Below the pieces are notes generated by a model that saw nothing but the letters and a program-made list of their open reading frames with translations, searched no databases and had not been told where the DNA came from. The translations under genes were made by a program, and so were the position numbers. Of a DNA stretch of 64,000 nucleotides, positions 51,429 through 58,991 are shown piece by piece (the first letter of the stretch is position 1; the number at the start of each line of letters is the position of its first letter). Source of the DNA: JAICKN01 sp036489565. GTDB lineage: Bacteria > Acidobacteriota > Terriglobia > Terriglobales > Acidobacteriaceae. The stretch covers positions 1 through 64,000 of the forward strand of contig DASXFN010000060.1 in NCBI GenBank assembly GCA_036489565.1. The letters run 5' to 3'.

Positions 51429-52028
51429 TTAGTTATGCGGCGCGGGTGCTCCAGCCTCAGCGGGAGCAAGAGGAAGCTGGTCCACACTGTGCAGAATGCC
51501 TAGTTCTTCGGGCGTGAACTGGCTCTTGAAGCGATCGGAATCAATCATCTGCTCGCGCTGGCCGGGAGGAACTTCGCGAAGCTCATTGATGGCATTTCGC
51601 AACATGGCGCGCCGTGCCGGGGGCAGTGTCTGAAAGCGACCCGCGATCTGCCGGGCGCTCTGCTTTTGCTCTGGCGTGAGGTGCTCCCAGGTTTCCATCC
51701 TGCTCAGGACGCGCTGCTGCTGTTGGGGCGGAAGATTATTGAAACGTTGCAGCCGCTCCCGCAGCTTCTGCTGACGATCGGGGGGAAGACGCCGGAATTC
51801 CGGATCGTTCTCCAACGCTTTTTCCTGCTGCTCGGGAGGCACGTCTTTATATTTCCGCAGCCACTGGCCGGCATGGTGGCCCTGCCTCATATGGCCCGCG
51901 TGGGCCTGGGCAAAAGCGGCAGGAGCGGTCACTGAGCAAACAGAGAGAATCAAGCAGGCAGCGAACACCGTCGCTGGCACAAAACGCCAGAAGGCTGACC
52001 ACACCCGTACTGGAATTTTATTCAACAT
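51429..52028 (-). CDS. Secreted DUF3106-type protein
   Basis: 199 residues. A signal peptide (FAACLILSVCSVTAPAAFA) leads a helical repeat region of Pro-Pro-rich units (VPPEQQEKALE; LPPDRQQKLRERL; LPPQQQQRVLSRME; LTPEQKQSARQI; LPPARRAMLRNA; VPPGQREQMID), the DUF3106 pattern. It sits downstream of the ECF sigma/anti-sigma pair on the same strand with a 107-base gap, so it is likely in that operon and could be an envelope-stress effector. Function unknown. Confidence 0.78.
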   Translation of the reverse strand: MLNKIPVRVWSAFWRFVPATVFAACLILSVCSVTAPAAFAQAHAGHMRQGHHAGQWLRKYKDVPPEQQEKALENDPEFRRLPPDRQQKLRERLQRFNNLPPQQQQRVLSRMETWEHLTPEQKQSARQIAGRFQTLPPARRAMLRNAINELREVPPGQREQMIDSDRFKSQFTPEELGILHSVDQLPLAPAEAGAPAPHN

Positions 52029-52135
52029 GCTTCTCTCGTTACCTCAACTCTCGTTACCCCCAGCTCTCACTGCCGCAGCTCTTGTTGCCCCATCTGCCAT
52101 TGCCAAGCAAAAGGAGCAAGCCTTCTCGAAAGCAA

Positions 52136-52639
52136 TTACGGGTTCGCCACTACATTACTCTGTACCTGCAAATCGTCCAGAACATCGAAATCGCTATACA
52201 AATCATGGTTCTTGTCCAATGCCTGCAAATCTCCAACGGCTGTACCCGGCTCAACGGCAACCGGGCTGGCCAGCGGTGCATGACCCGTTTCGACAAGCGT
52301 GACACCCGCCACGATGGCGACCGTCAGAGAAACCGCGAACACAGGCTTGCGCAGCCAATGAAGCCAGCCCGCGGGCCGTTTTGTTGCGGCAATCTCTTCG
52401 CGCAGCTTTGCTTGCATGCGAACGTCAAAATAGGGCGAAGGCTCCGGCGCTTTCCACTCATCGAGCAGCGCCATGGTGCGACGAAAGCTCTCAAGCTCGC
52501 TGGAACACGCGGCGCAGCTCTGCAAATGAGCTTTGACTTCGGAACCTTTGACCTCAGAATCGGGATCGCCTAATCCGGCGGCCAGGTCCGGCATCAGTTC
52601 ACGAATGTCATCACAAGTGCAATTCCTTTTCATAACCAT
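52136..52639 (-). CDS. Anti-sigma factor, zf-HC2 type
   Basis: 167 residues. The N-terminal anti-sigma domain has CDDIRELMPDL and HLQSCAACSSEL (HxxxCxxC), followed by a membrane helix (VFAVSLTVAIVAGVTLV) and a short periplasmic tail. It should bind and inhibit the sigma factor encoded 10 bases upstream. ATG 52639 follows AAGGA; a TTG 18 bases upstream would overlap the sigma stop. The Cys/His pair suggests zinc and redox sensitivity. Confidence 0.87.
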   Translation of the reverse strand: MVMKRNCTCDDIRELMPDLAAGLGDPDSEVKGSEVKAHLQSCAACSSELESFRRTMALLDEWKAPEPSPYFDVRMQAKLREEIAATKRPAGWLHWLRKPVFAVSLTVAIVAGVTLVETGHAPLASPVAVEPGTAVGDLQALDKNHDLYSDFDVLDDLQVQSNVVANP

Positions 52640-52649
52640 TGCTTCCTTA

Positions 52650-53393
52650 CTAAACAAATTCCTTTAGCTGCTCCCGCAGGCTTTCGTATGCCCGGAAGAG
52701 CAGCGACTTGGTGGCGGATTCACTCAACTTCAATACTTCGGCAATCTGCTTGTAATCCATCTGCTGATATTTATGCATGAGCACCGCCAGCTTTTGGCGC
52801 TCGGGCAAGGCTTCCACTTTGCTGCGGATGGCGGCCAGGCGCTCCCGTTGGATGATCACTTCCTCCGTGGTCGGCTTGATATCGGCCACATCCAACGCAC
52901 GGCCCGTCTCCGGATCCGGTTCATCGAGGCTGGCCATATTTCCCTGGCGTTCATGGCGCGTGTCCCGAATATGGTTCACGGCCAGGTTGGTGGCGATCCG
53001 GTAGAGCCAGGTGGTGAACTTCGCGGTCGGTTCGTAGTTTTCCCGCGAACGATACACACGCAAAAAAACTTCCTGCGCCAAATCCTCGGCGACCGCCGGA
53101 CTGTGCGCCATTCGATACATAAAATGCACCATGGCGCGACGATATTTTTGCACCAGGTAGGAGAAGGCGGATTCGTCTCCGGCCTTGACCCGCAACATGA
53201 CGTCGGCATCGGTGAGAACAGAGGAGGAGTTGCCGCCCTCAGCAGCGAGGGACGCGCTCGATACGGCGAGCAACCCACGATCCATGGCCATGCTGCTCAC
53301 ATCTTCTTCAACCCCTTCGGAGGAAGAAAGTTGCGTGACCGGGTCGTCTTCGTTGAATCCTGAAGCGTCGTGTTTTGAATGAGATACTGACAT
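52650..53393 (-). CDS. ECF RNA polymerase sigma factor, RpoE-like
   Basis: 247 residues. An unusual N-terminal ~65-residue acidic/polar tail is followed by region 2 (FSYLVQKYRRAMVHFMYRM ... AEDLAQEVFLRVYR) and region 4 (LPERQKLAVLMHKYQQMDYKQIAEVL ... SATKSLLFRAYESL). It directs RNA polymerase to its own regulon, often including the operon itself. It is followed by its anti-sigma factor and a DUF3106 protein. The first ATG (53393) is kept although an in-frame internal start would drop the tail. Confidence 0.92.
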   Translation of the reverse strand: MSVSHSKHDASGFNEDDPVTQLSSSEGVEEDVSSMAMDRGLLAVSSASLAAEGGNSSSVLTDADVMLRVKAGDESAFSYLVQKYRRAMVHFMYRMAHSPAVAEDLAQEVFLRVYRSRENYEPTAKFTTWLYRIATNLAVNHIRDTRHERQGNMASLDEPDPETGRALDVADIKPTTEEVIIQRERLAAIRSKVEALPERQKLAVLMHKYQQMDYKQIAEVLKLSESATKSLLFRAYESLREQLKEFV

Positions 53394-53608
53394 TCTGTGC
53401 TTTGGCTATGCCATCTTTGATGGCTAAACGTGCCAATTTGACCGCTTCGCGATAGCCTACCATCCTTCGAATGCCTGTGGGATGGGCTTCAAGATGACGG
53501 GATTCGGAGGAATCCTCAAGACTTAACACGGCGCAGCAATAAGTTGAGGTATTATCGTTCGCTGGCAAACCAAAGCCAGCTGAAAAATCTATGCGATGTG
53601 GATGGTTT

Positions 53609-53977
53609 ATGAAGAAACTGATGTGTACAGGAGCTGCAATCTTCGTGCTACTGAGCGCAACTTTAGCACTCGCTGCGGATGTGACCGGCGCATGGACGGG
53701 GCAGGTTGCGGGCCCGAACGGAGAAGGCTTTCAGCTCACCTTCACCTTTAAACAGGACGGCGCCAAGCTGACCGGAACCATCGCCGTACCGCAGGGACCG
53801 CCTCTCGACATCAGCAATGGGAAGATGGATGGCGACAAGATATCGTTTGATGTTGTGTTCAACGGAACGACGATCAAGCACGATGGCGTCGTCGCTGGAG
53901 ATGAGATCAAGCTGAATACGAAGTCGGACGATCCGAACTTTCCGGCTTCAACACTCACGCTGACGCGGGTGAAGTAG
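53609..53977 (+). CDS. Small secreted beta-sandwich protein
   Basis: 122 residues. A signal peptide (AIFVLLSATLALAAD) precedes a small beta-barrel-like domain (TGAWTGQVAGPNGEGFQLTFTFKQDGAKLTGTIAVPQG ... TLTLTRVK), of a kind seen in many acidobacterial secreted proteins. No catalytic site. ATG 53609 is chosen over 53591 because it leaves a compact signal. It is the last chromosomal gene before the integrated element; the tRNA promoter starts 18 bases after its stop. Confidence 0.75.
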   Translation: MKKLMCTGAAIFVLLSATLALAADVTGAWTGQVAGPNGEGFQLTFTFKQDGAKLTGTIAVPQGPPLDISNGKMDGDKISFDVVFNGTTIKHDGVVAGDEIKLNTKSDDPNFPASTLTLTRVK

Positions 53978-53994
53978 GGGGCGGCGCCACGTGG

Positions 53995-54023
53995 TTGACG
54001 GAAATGGCCGCTACTGTTTGAAT
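53995..54023 (+). promoter_or_regulatory. Native tRNA-Val promoter, now stranded at the left junction
   Basis: TTGACG (53995-54000) and TTGAAT (54018-54023) are 17 bases apart, and the tRNA sequence begins 9 bases later. In the empty chromosome it would drive tRNA-Val. Now only the first 37 bases of the tRNA follow, and transcription should continue into the element toward the HTH gene at 54.24 kb. Confidence 0.6.
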
Positions 54024-54032
54024 GTTAATGCA

Positions 54033-54069
54033 GGGCGCTTAACTCAGCGGTAGAGTGCCATCCTCACAC
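54033..54069 (+). pseudogene. attL: 5' half of tRNA-Val
   Basis: Thirty-seven bases identical to 63842-63878, from the tRNA 5' end to the last base of the anticodon loop. The 3' half is missing. It marks the left attachment site and cannot make a tRNA. Confidence 0.92.
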
Positions 54070-54243
54070 TCTGACGCTACTTGTAGAATCACAGAGTTAG
54101 AAGACATCACTAGAAACGAACAGGAACGGAAAGAAAGAACTTAGAGCGGTCGGTATTGGCTTCCGTTCCCTGATTTGTTCCCGGATTCTGCACCGGGTTT
54201 TCTGGCAATGAGATTAGTGCTTTCAGCGGGCACGGCTCAAATT

Positions 54244-54471
54244 ATGGCAGCCTCAAACGCCGTGCAAATCGAGTGGTTGACCGCGAACGAAGCGGCGCAA
54301 TACTTGAAAGTAAAGCCGCGCACGCTTCTAGTGTGGGCTAAACAAGGCAAAGTTAGGGGCTACGTTCTATCGGGCACTGAGCGCCGCGTATGGCGTTTCT
54401 TGAGAACCGACTTGGATGCACAACTGCTTGGGCAAGTGAATAGCAATAATAGCCAGTCTTGGAAGCGTTAA
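54244..54471 (+). CDS. Helix-turn-helix (MerR/excisionase-like) DNA-binding protein
   Basis: 75 residues. VQIEWLTANEAAQYLKVKP...LLVWAKQGKVRGYVL and RRVWRFLRTDLDAQL give a winged-HTH of the excisionase/helix_turn_helix_17 type. It is the first element gene after attL, in the direction of the stranded tRNA promoter. A 9-bp inverted repeat (GGAACGGAA/TTCCGTTCC, 54123-54131/54161-54169) lies between attL and the gene and could be its operator or an integrase arm site. ATG 54244 is the start nearest the domain; a longer frame starts at 54175. Confidence 0.72.
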   Translation: MAASNAVQIEWLTANEAAQYLKVKPRTLLVWAKQGKVRGYVLSGTERRVWRFLRTDLDAQLLGQVNSNNSQSWKR

Positions 54472-54512
54472 CAGAGCGCAGTTTGAGAGAACAGCACCGG
54501 CGTTTTAGCACT

Positions 54513-55136
54513 TCAGCTTTTTTTCGAACGTTGTGGCGTGGACTTTTTCAAAGCATCAGCCGTTCTCGGAAACACATATATGGCCTGAAGCATGTTTTCT
54601 ACGATGTCCATCACCGCTTCGACTTCATATTCGGTGGCTGCATGTCCTCGGTGCGCCGCCGCACTTCCCATATCGAGTGCTGCGTACAAAACCTCACTCC
54701 CTTGCGAGCTGACAAGACCCGCTCTCTCTAAGCCACTCAACTTCGCACGAAAATTGCCAACATCGCCAACCTTTTCAAGGATAAGCATATCCAGCAATGT
54801 TCTTGCTCCCATCAATGGAAGACGTCGGTTATCTGCATCCAACGATTTGTAAATCTCTTCAAGCAACAATCTCGAATCAACAGGAAGGTTGTAGCGCCAA
54901 CGCGGAGGCTGTCGTGAAACGGGAGGCGGAAAATAACTGACGTCCATTTCGGGTTCTTCCGAAAACCAAAACTTCCGCCGGAGCACGACATCAAGACATC
55001 CACAACACTGGAGCATTTCAAAAGTGGTGGACCACTGGTATCCCTGCTCATCGTCTCTGCCATTATCTTTGGTACGGTGCAAAATCTCGTGAACAGTGTT
55101 GTTCCGGCATCCGTTGCAATGTATGCGTTCGCTCAT
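54513..55136 (-). CDS. DUF4145-domain protein with N-terminal zinc ribbon
   Basis: 207 residues. The N-terminus carries CNGC...CCGC (a four-Cys ribbon), a middle linker with PPPVSRQPPRWRYNLP, and a C-terminal helical DUF4145 domain (LMGARTLLDMLILEKVGDVGNFRAKLSGLERAGLVS ... SAAAHRGHAATEYE). DUF4145 is found in proteins near restriction and other defence genes; its action is not established. It is the second gene of an operon with the OLD-type protein (60-base gap) and may work with it. Lys/Ser-rich tail. Confidence 0.78.
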   Translation of the reverse strand: MSERIHCNGCRNNTVHEILHRTKDNGRDDEQGYQWSTTFEMLQCCGCLDVVLRRKFWFSEEPEMDVSYFPPPVSRQPPRWRYNLPVDSRLLLEEIYKSLDADNRRLPLMGARTLLDMLILEKVGDVGNFRAKLSGLERAGLVSSQGSEVLYAALDMGSAAAHRGHAATEYEVEAVMDIVENMLQAIYVFPRTADALKKSTPQRSKKS

Positions 55137-55196
55137 CAGAATTTCGAGAATACCTCAGTCCTAAAGTTCTCGCATTTGTTCCCTTATCACGCTCGA

Positions 55197-57134
55197 CTAA
55201 TTTTGTGGGAGCATTGAATTGAAATCTCCAAACAACTTCTCGAATCTTGCCAGAGCCTGATTAAGCTCGTGTGTGTCTTTGAACAATCCACCTTGTTCCA
55301 TCAAGAAGGCAGCGGGGGTGAAGTGATCAAATTCTGCGACCGATGCTGGCAAGACGCTAAAATGCTGTTCGACATCTTTGAGCACTTTACCAGCGGATTG
55401 ATCGGTCGGAGATTCGTGCAAAGCTTGGCTGTCAGTGAGACCATAAGCTTTGTTCACGAGAATCGCATACATCGGGCGTCCTATTAAATCTTCTATATCT
55501 GCTTCCGATTTCTCTGCATATTTGTCAGCACTGAGTACCTGACCCTTCTTCAGCAGATCCCCTTTACGCAAACGTTCGATTTCTCCTTTTTCACCCATAC
55601 TGTAGTCAGAAAATACGGCTACATTCAGTGCTTGGGTACTAAATAAAGTTGCATAGCTGGCTATCTTGCGAACCCCTCCTACAGGGGAGATCGTCCAACG
55701 TGGGTCAAGCCCGGTTCGGCCAGTTGTCCTCAGGGCATGAGAAAACCATTTTAGATATAGAAGATCCGACGGCCCCTCGACCAGAATTGTATGCTTCCCG
55801 ACGAACAGTGTTTGTGTAATGTCAATGCCTAGCGCCCCAAGGATAGGCAGAACCGTATCGCGTTCCACGGTTAGCGATTGTTCTTCCACCTTGGTACCTA
55901 CAATTTTGTTTTCTATAGTGCGATCCTCAACGGTTCGAACTGACATAAGGTGGTCAGGATCAACCATGAACGGTGAGTGAGTAGTATAGATAAGCTGATA
56001 ATTAGGCCGTAGCTTTTCGTTGAAATATCGGAGCAAGTCCGCTTGCGCTTTACCATGTAGCGTCAGGCCAGGTTCATCGAGCAAAAGCATTAAATGTTTA
56101 TCGTAGTTTTTCTTCACTTGTGAAAACCACACCAAGAAAGAGAAAAACCATATAAACCCGCTGCTTCGTTCATCAAATTCTACTGTAGCGCGATGACGCT
56201 GATTTTCTACTCTGGTATGGAATACTAACCCAGAGTTGAACGGAGAGGCATCGCCGGGCTTCCCCTCCCTGACGTCAAACTTCACTGACAGATGTGCGTT
56301 TGTACTCCAGTATTCGAATATTTCATCTGTCAATTGGTTCGATATGGCTTCCATTTGCATATATAGCTGCTCTGTTTTTTGCACACTAGTCAAGGCGTCA
56401 ATTGTGGTTCCCGCCAGATCAAGCAATGCAAGAAACACACGCTCGTTAAACGTGGTTGTTTTCTGAGCAATCTTTTGGCGCAGGTCATTGATCGCGATTC
56501 TTCCTGGTAGTCGGTAATACTCGGAGAATTTGACCATCTTCGGTAAGAGTCCCACAACAAATGTTCGTATTTTTGCGGTTACATCTGATGGCGTGAAATT
56601 CTGGGTCAGTGAATCCAAAACCAGTTTTTGGTTCTGTGTGGGCGATTCTACTTTTTGCAAACGGTCAATAACGCTGGCCACGGTGAGCGAGTTTGCAGCG
56701 GGTTCAAGTTCCGCCGCCGTCAACTTTTCGGTATAGTGTTTCACAGCAGCAAGTTCGTTGAAAGGCACACCGACTCGCAGACGATTATCGTACCCTTTGG
56801 AAATCGTAACTGCCGCGTCCGAGAATGGGTCAAAACCAAATTCCGTTGTTGCTGCTATATGATCCTTCTTTTCGATGAGCCAAGTCGTGCTAACGGCGGG
56901 TTGTTCCTTCCATTCATCTCCTGAGAAGTCTCGTTTAATTCTCCTCCGAGGGAACTCATACTCGGTAAACTCACCCCGGTTCGGTTCCACAGGATTCAGT
57001 TTGTAGAGCGCGTCCAATATCGTTGATTTTCCCGCTTCATTTTTTCCGACAAGACATGTCACTTGGTCTATAGAAAACTCCGTAGAGTCTTCAATTGACT
57101 TGTAGTTCTGCACTCGTACCTTCTTTAATTTCAC
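55197..57134 (-). CDS. OLD-family ATPase-Toprim nuclease
   Basis: 645 residues. An ABC-type AAA ATPase domain with Walker A GKNEAGKST (30-38), a helical arm, DERSSGFIWF (signature-like) and Walker B MLLLDEPGLTLHG is followed by a C-terminal Toprim domain with VEGPSD (E453-D457), VFSDYSMG and SEADIEDLI. This is the architecture of phage P2 OLD-type nucleases, which cleave DNA in anti-phage or exclusion roles. Only one Asp is visible in the usual DxD position, so activity needs checking. The start is GTG 57134, with AGGAG 7 bases upstream and a -10-like TATACT further upstream (57167-57172). Confidence 0.88.
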   Translation of the reverse strand: MKLKKVRVQNYKSIEDSTEFSIDQVTCLVGKNEAGKSTILDALYKLNPVEPNRGEFTEYEFPRRRIKRDFSGDEWKEQPAVSTTWLIEKKDHIAATTEFGFDPFSDAAVTISKGYDNRLRVGVPFNELAAVKHYTEKLTAAELEPAANSLTVASVIDRLQKVESPTQNQKLVLDSLTQNFTPSDVTAKIRTFVVGLLPKMVKFSEYYRLPGRIAINDLRQKIAQKTTTFNERVFLALLDLAGTTIDALTSVQKTEQLYMQMEAISNQLTDEIFEYWSTNAHLSVKFDVREGKPGDASPFNSGLVFHTRVENQRHRATVEFDERSSGFIWFFSFLVWFSQVKKNYDKHLMLLLDEPGLTLHGKAQADLLRYFNEKLRPNYQLIYTTHSPFMVDPDHLMSVRTVEDRTIENKIVGTKVEEQSLTVERDTVLPILGALGIDITQTLFVGKHTILVEGPSDLLYLKWFSHALRTTGRTGLDPRWTISPVGGVRKIASYATLFSTQALNVAVFSDYSMGEKGEIERLRKGDLLKKGQVLSADKYAEKSEADIEDLIGRPMYAILVNKAYGLTDSQALHESPTDQSAGKVLKDVEQHFSVLPASVAEFDHFTPAAFLMEQGGLFKDTHELNQALARFEKLFGDFNSMLPQN

Positions 57135-57316
57135 GATAATCTCCTAGGTCGCGGAAACGAACGAACAGTATAGCGATAATCTTTGGATTTGTGGGTAGCT
57201 GCTCAACATGAAATGACTAAGTCAGCGTAGGCGAATACAAGGCGAATCTGAAAAAATGATTCTGTGTCGGTCAATCGTGCTATAACGTGGCTCATCAAAA
57301 AAGGCTTTTCATTTAT

Positions 57317-57742
57317 ATGACCGATCTTCAAGATGTGAAATATGCTATCGAACGCGTCGAACATGCAATTGACCGCCGGTCAACTTCTGCTGCACTGATA
57401 TTCTACGTATTGATTGGGGTATTCCTGTTTTCGCTCCCTGGAAAAGCTTGGCATTCAAAATGGCGCTACATGACGACATACGGCGTCGGTTCAGAAAACG
57501 TCCAAGTTGATAGTGAGCCGCACGACTGCGATTTTCTAGCCGCTCCGATGGGAGAAAAGTATTGTCACTACGAACAGGTTGTTCACACCTTACGATGGGC
57601 CACGTCTACAACCGGGTATCCAATAGAGTCCACGGATGATGGGAAAACGTGGAGCGTGTTTACCCCAAGCCCAGGAGCGCAAGTCCCCAAAGAGAACACT
57701 GTTGAGTACCTCTCCGCTACTTGGGAGAAAAAAGCTGATTAA
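57317..57742 (+). CDS. Small single-helix membrane protein, unknown
   Basis: 141 residues. MTDLQDVKYAIERVEHAIDRR forms an amphipathic helix, followed by a membrane helix (ALIFYVLIGVFLFSLPG) and a soluble C-terminal region with PHDCDF and MGEKYCHYE (two Cys). The domain is not recognised. ATG 57317 is preferred to GTG 57287. It is divergent from the OLD gene, so the two share about 180 bases of regulatory DNA. Confidence 0.65.
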   Translation: MTDLQDVKYAIERVEHAIDRRSTSAALIFYVLIGVFLFSLPGKAWHSKWRYMTTYGVGSENVQVDSEPHDCDFLAAPMGEKYCHYEQVVHTLRWATSTTGYPIESTDDGKTWSVFTPSPGAQVPKENTVEYLSATWEKKAD

Positions 57743-57766
57743 CACGAGTCGCTCCGGGTTGCGAGA

Positions 57767-57898
57767 CTATTTGCCCACTTGCGCCGTAACATCCAGGCCG
57801 CTCTTGTACGCCGTCGCGTTTTCGCAAGTCGTGTGCCAGATGGTCGCGCCTACCGCGTTGTCGTCCAGGATGTCTAGACCCTCTTTCGCGGTCGCAAT
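57767..57898 (-). pseudogene. Truncated gene remnant
   Basis: On the minus strand, 43 in-frame codons of coding character (EGLDILDDNAVGATIWHTT ... SGLDVTAQVGK) run into a stop at 57767; a stop lies just before the first codon at the upstream side. It lacks a start and ribosome site. It looks like the C-terminal end of a gene lost when the promoter region at 57.93 kb was put in place. The family is not recognised; GC content is higher than the flanks. Confidence 0.4.
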
Positions 57899-57927
57899 CT
57901 AAAAGTGCATCGTCAAAATTTGTACTC

Positions 57928-57957
57928 TTGACATCTAACTGTGTTAGCGGCTAACAT
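57928..57957 (+). promoter_or_regulatory. Promoter overlapped by a palindromic operator
   Basis: TTGACA (57928-57933) and TAACAT (57952-57957) are 18 bases apart, so transcription would begin near 57964, just before ATG 57968 (leaderless). Between and over them lie CTAAC TGT GTTAG CGG CTAAC, alternating palindrome arms. A 15-base stretch (ATCTAACTGTGTTAG, 57933-57947) recurs at 58783-58797. A 16-base inverted copy of 57945-57960 lies at 58055-58070. Confidence 0.65.
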
Positions 57958-57967
57958 TGCTTCTGTG

Positions 57968-58426
57968 ATGATGGCCCAACTGGAAAACACGCAGCGAGCT
58001 AAAGGCGGAATGAATCGCGCTAACAATCAAAGCAAGAAAGATCGGTCATTTCAGGCAATGTTAGCCGCTAGTAGAAGACCCCTTCTGCACGATGCTCAAG
58101 CCACTCCCGAAGGCTTAATACGAGAACTTCGGGAACTCGCCGATTTGCGTCGCTGGCTGTATTTAGGACTTGTGGGTTCGGATCTGAGAACCATACGCCA
58201 CGGGTTGAGCGATGAAATTGTGACTAAGCGCCTTGCGGAAGTCGGCGGTGCAATCGGATTCGTTGGAATTACCGTATTTGGCGACCCTGAAGGTCAGCCT
58301 ACCATTCAGTCTTTTTACAAACCTTTGAAGAAAGGTACAGGGGTGATTGAAAAGCTAGACAAGGCTGCACGCAATCTCAAGGCGTTGATAATCCCTCATC
58401 TCATGGCACCCCAGGACAAAGATTAA
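57968..58426 (+). CDS. Unknown small protein A of the capsid region
   Basis: 152 residues from ATG 57968 (GTG 57941 is in frame but lies over the operator). Charged, helical, with AKGGMNRANNQSKKDRSF near the start and LRELADLRRWLYLGLVGSDLRTIRHG in the middle; the C-terminus is positively charged. I do not recognise a domain. It lies one base before the next gene and is expressed with it. Early lysogeny-type or packaging-helper roles are possible, but nothing shows it. Confidence 0.6.
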   Translation: MMAQLENTQRAKGGMNRANNQSKKDRSFQAMLAASRRPLLHDAQATPEGLIRELRELADLRRWLYLGLVGSDLRTIRHGLSDEIVTKRLAEVGGAIGFVGITVFGDPEGQPTIQSFYKPLKKGTGVIEKLDKAARNLKALIIPHLMAPQDKD

Positions 58427-58427
58427 A

Positions 58428-58763
58428 ATGAGCGCGGAATGGAAAATCCGAATGCAGCTCTTAGCAAGTGAGGCGCAAGTATTGTCTGTGGCCTTCGTTC
58501 ACAGAGAAACGAAGCGGTATTTGCTTTTGCCAGTAGAAGATTTCGGGACGCCGTCTTTTGAAGGCGCAGTACGAGAAGGCATGGCAAAGGGTTTCAGGTT
58601 TTTAGGCGCTATCGCTCTATGTGCTACCGCAGATGGTCAACCACTGATAGAAGATGAACTAATAGAGGGCGCGGACCGTGAAAATATGAAAGCAGCTAGA
58701 CAATTGTTTCTCGAAGAGATGATAAGCACCGGAACACTCAAACCTGGCACTCCTGTGAATTAA
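58428..58763 (+). CDS. Unknown small protein B of the capsid region
   Basis: 111 residues. WKIRMQLLASEAQVLSVAFVHRETKRYLLLPV at the N-terminus, an acidic C-terminal half (IEDELIEGADRENMKAARQLF). No recognised domain. It follows protein A with one base between, so it is co-translated or tightly coupled. The second copy of the 15-base palindrome begins 19 bases after its stop, before the capsid gene. Confidence 0.62.
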   Translation: MSAEWKIRMQLLASEAQVLSVAFVHRETKRYLLLPVEDFGTPSFEGAVREGMAKGFRFLGAIALCATADGQPLIEDELIEGADRENMKAARQLFLEEMISTGTLKPGTPVN

Positions 58764-58782
58764 ATTTTTTTGTCTCTTTATT

Positions 58783-58797
58783 ATCTAACTGTGTTAG
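58783..58797. repeat. Second copy of the 15-base operator-like palindrome
   Basis: ATCTAACTGTGTTAG, identical to 57933-57947. A -10-like TATTAT (58779-58784) overlaps its left end; no clear -35. It lies about 195 bases before the capsid start and may place the capsid gene under the same repressor as the upstream pair. Confidence 0.65.
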
Positions 58798-58835
58798 AGG
58801 CCATGTGTGTTACGTTACACGATTTTCATAGGCTG

Positions 58836-58854
58836 CCCGTAGGAACGCTACGGG
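58836..58854 (+). promoter_or_regulatory. Hairpin in the capsid-gene leader
   Basis: CCCGTAG (58836-58842) pairs with CTACGGG (58848-58854), seven bases, with a five-base loop, in the 195-base leader before the capsid gene. There is no T-run, so a structural or regulatory role is more likely than termination. Confidence 0.5.
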
Positions 58855-58991
58855 TCGCGCTTACTAGCCTAGCCGCTGAGTCCCGCAAGCCCAGGTAAGC
58901 GACGCAAGACCGGACAACCGCGCACGACGGCGCAAATGCCCCTGAGTGCAACGGCGACCGGAACTCAAAAAACGAAATGAGGATTTTACAA

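Noticed and set aside
54033..54069. Separate tRNA gene at the left junction
   Set aside because: Only the 5' half is there; T arm and 3' acceptor strand are missing.
55197..57134. Gabija (GajA) or PARIS assignment for the OLD-type gene
   Set aside because: No GajB-like UvrD helicase or DUF4435 partner is adjacent; the neighbour is DUF4145. I kept the wider OLD-family call.
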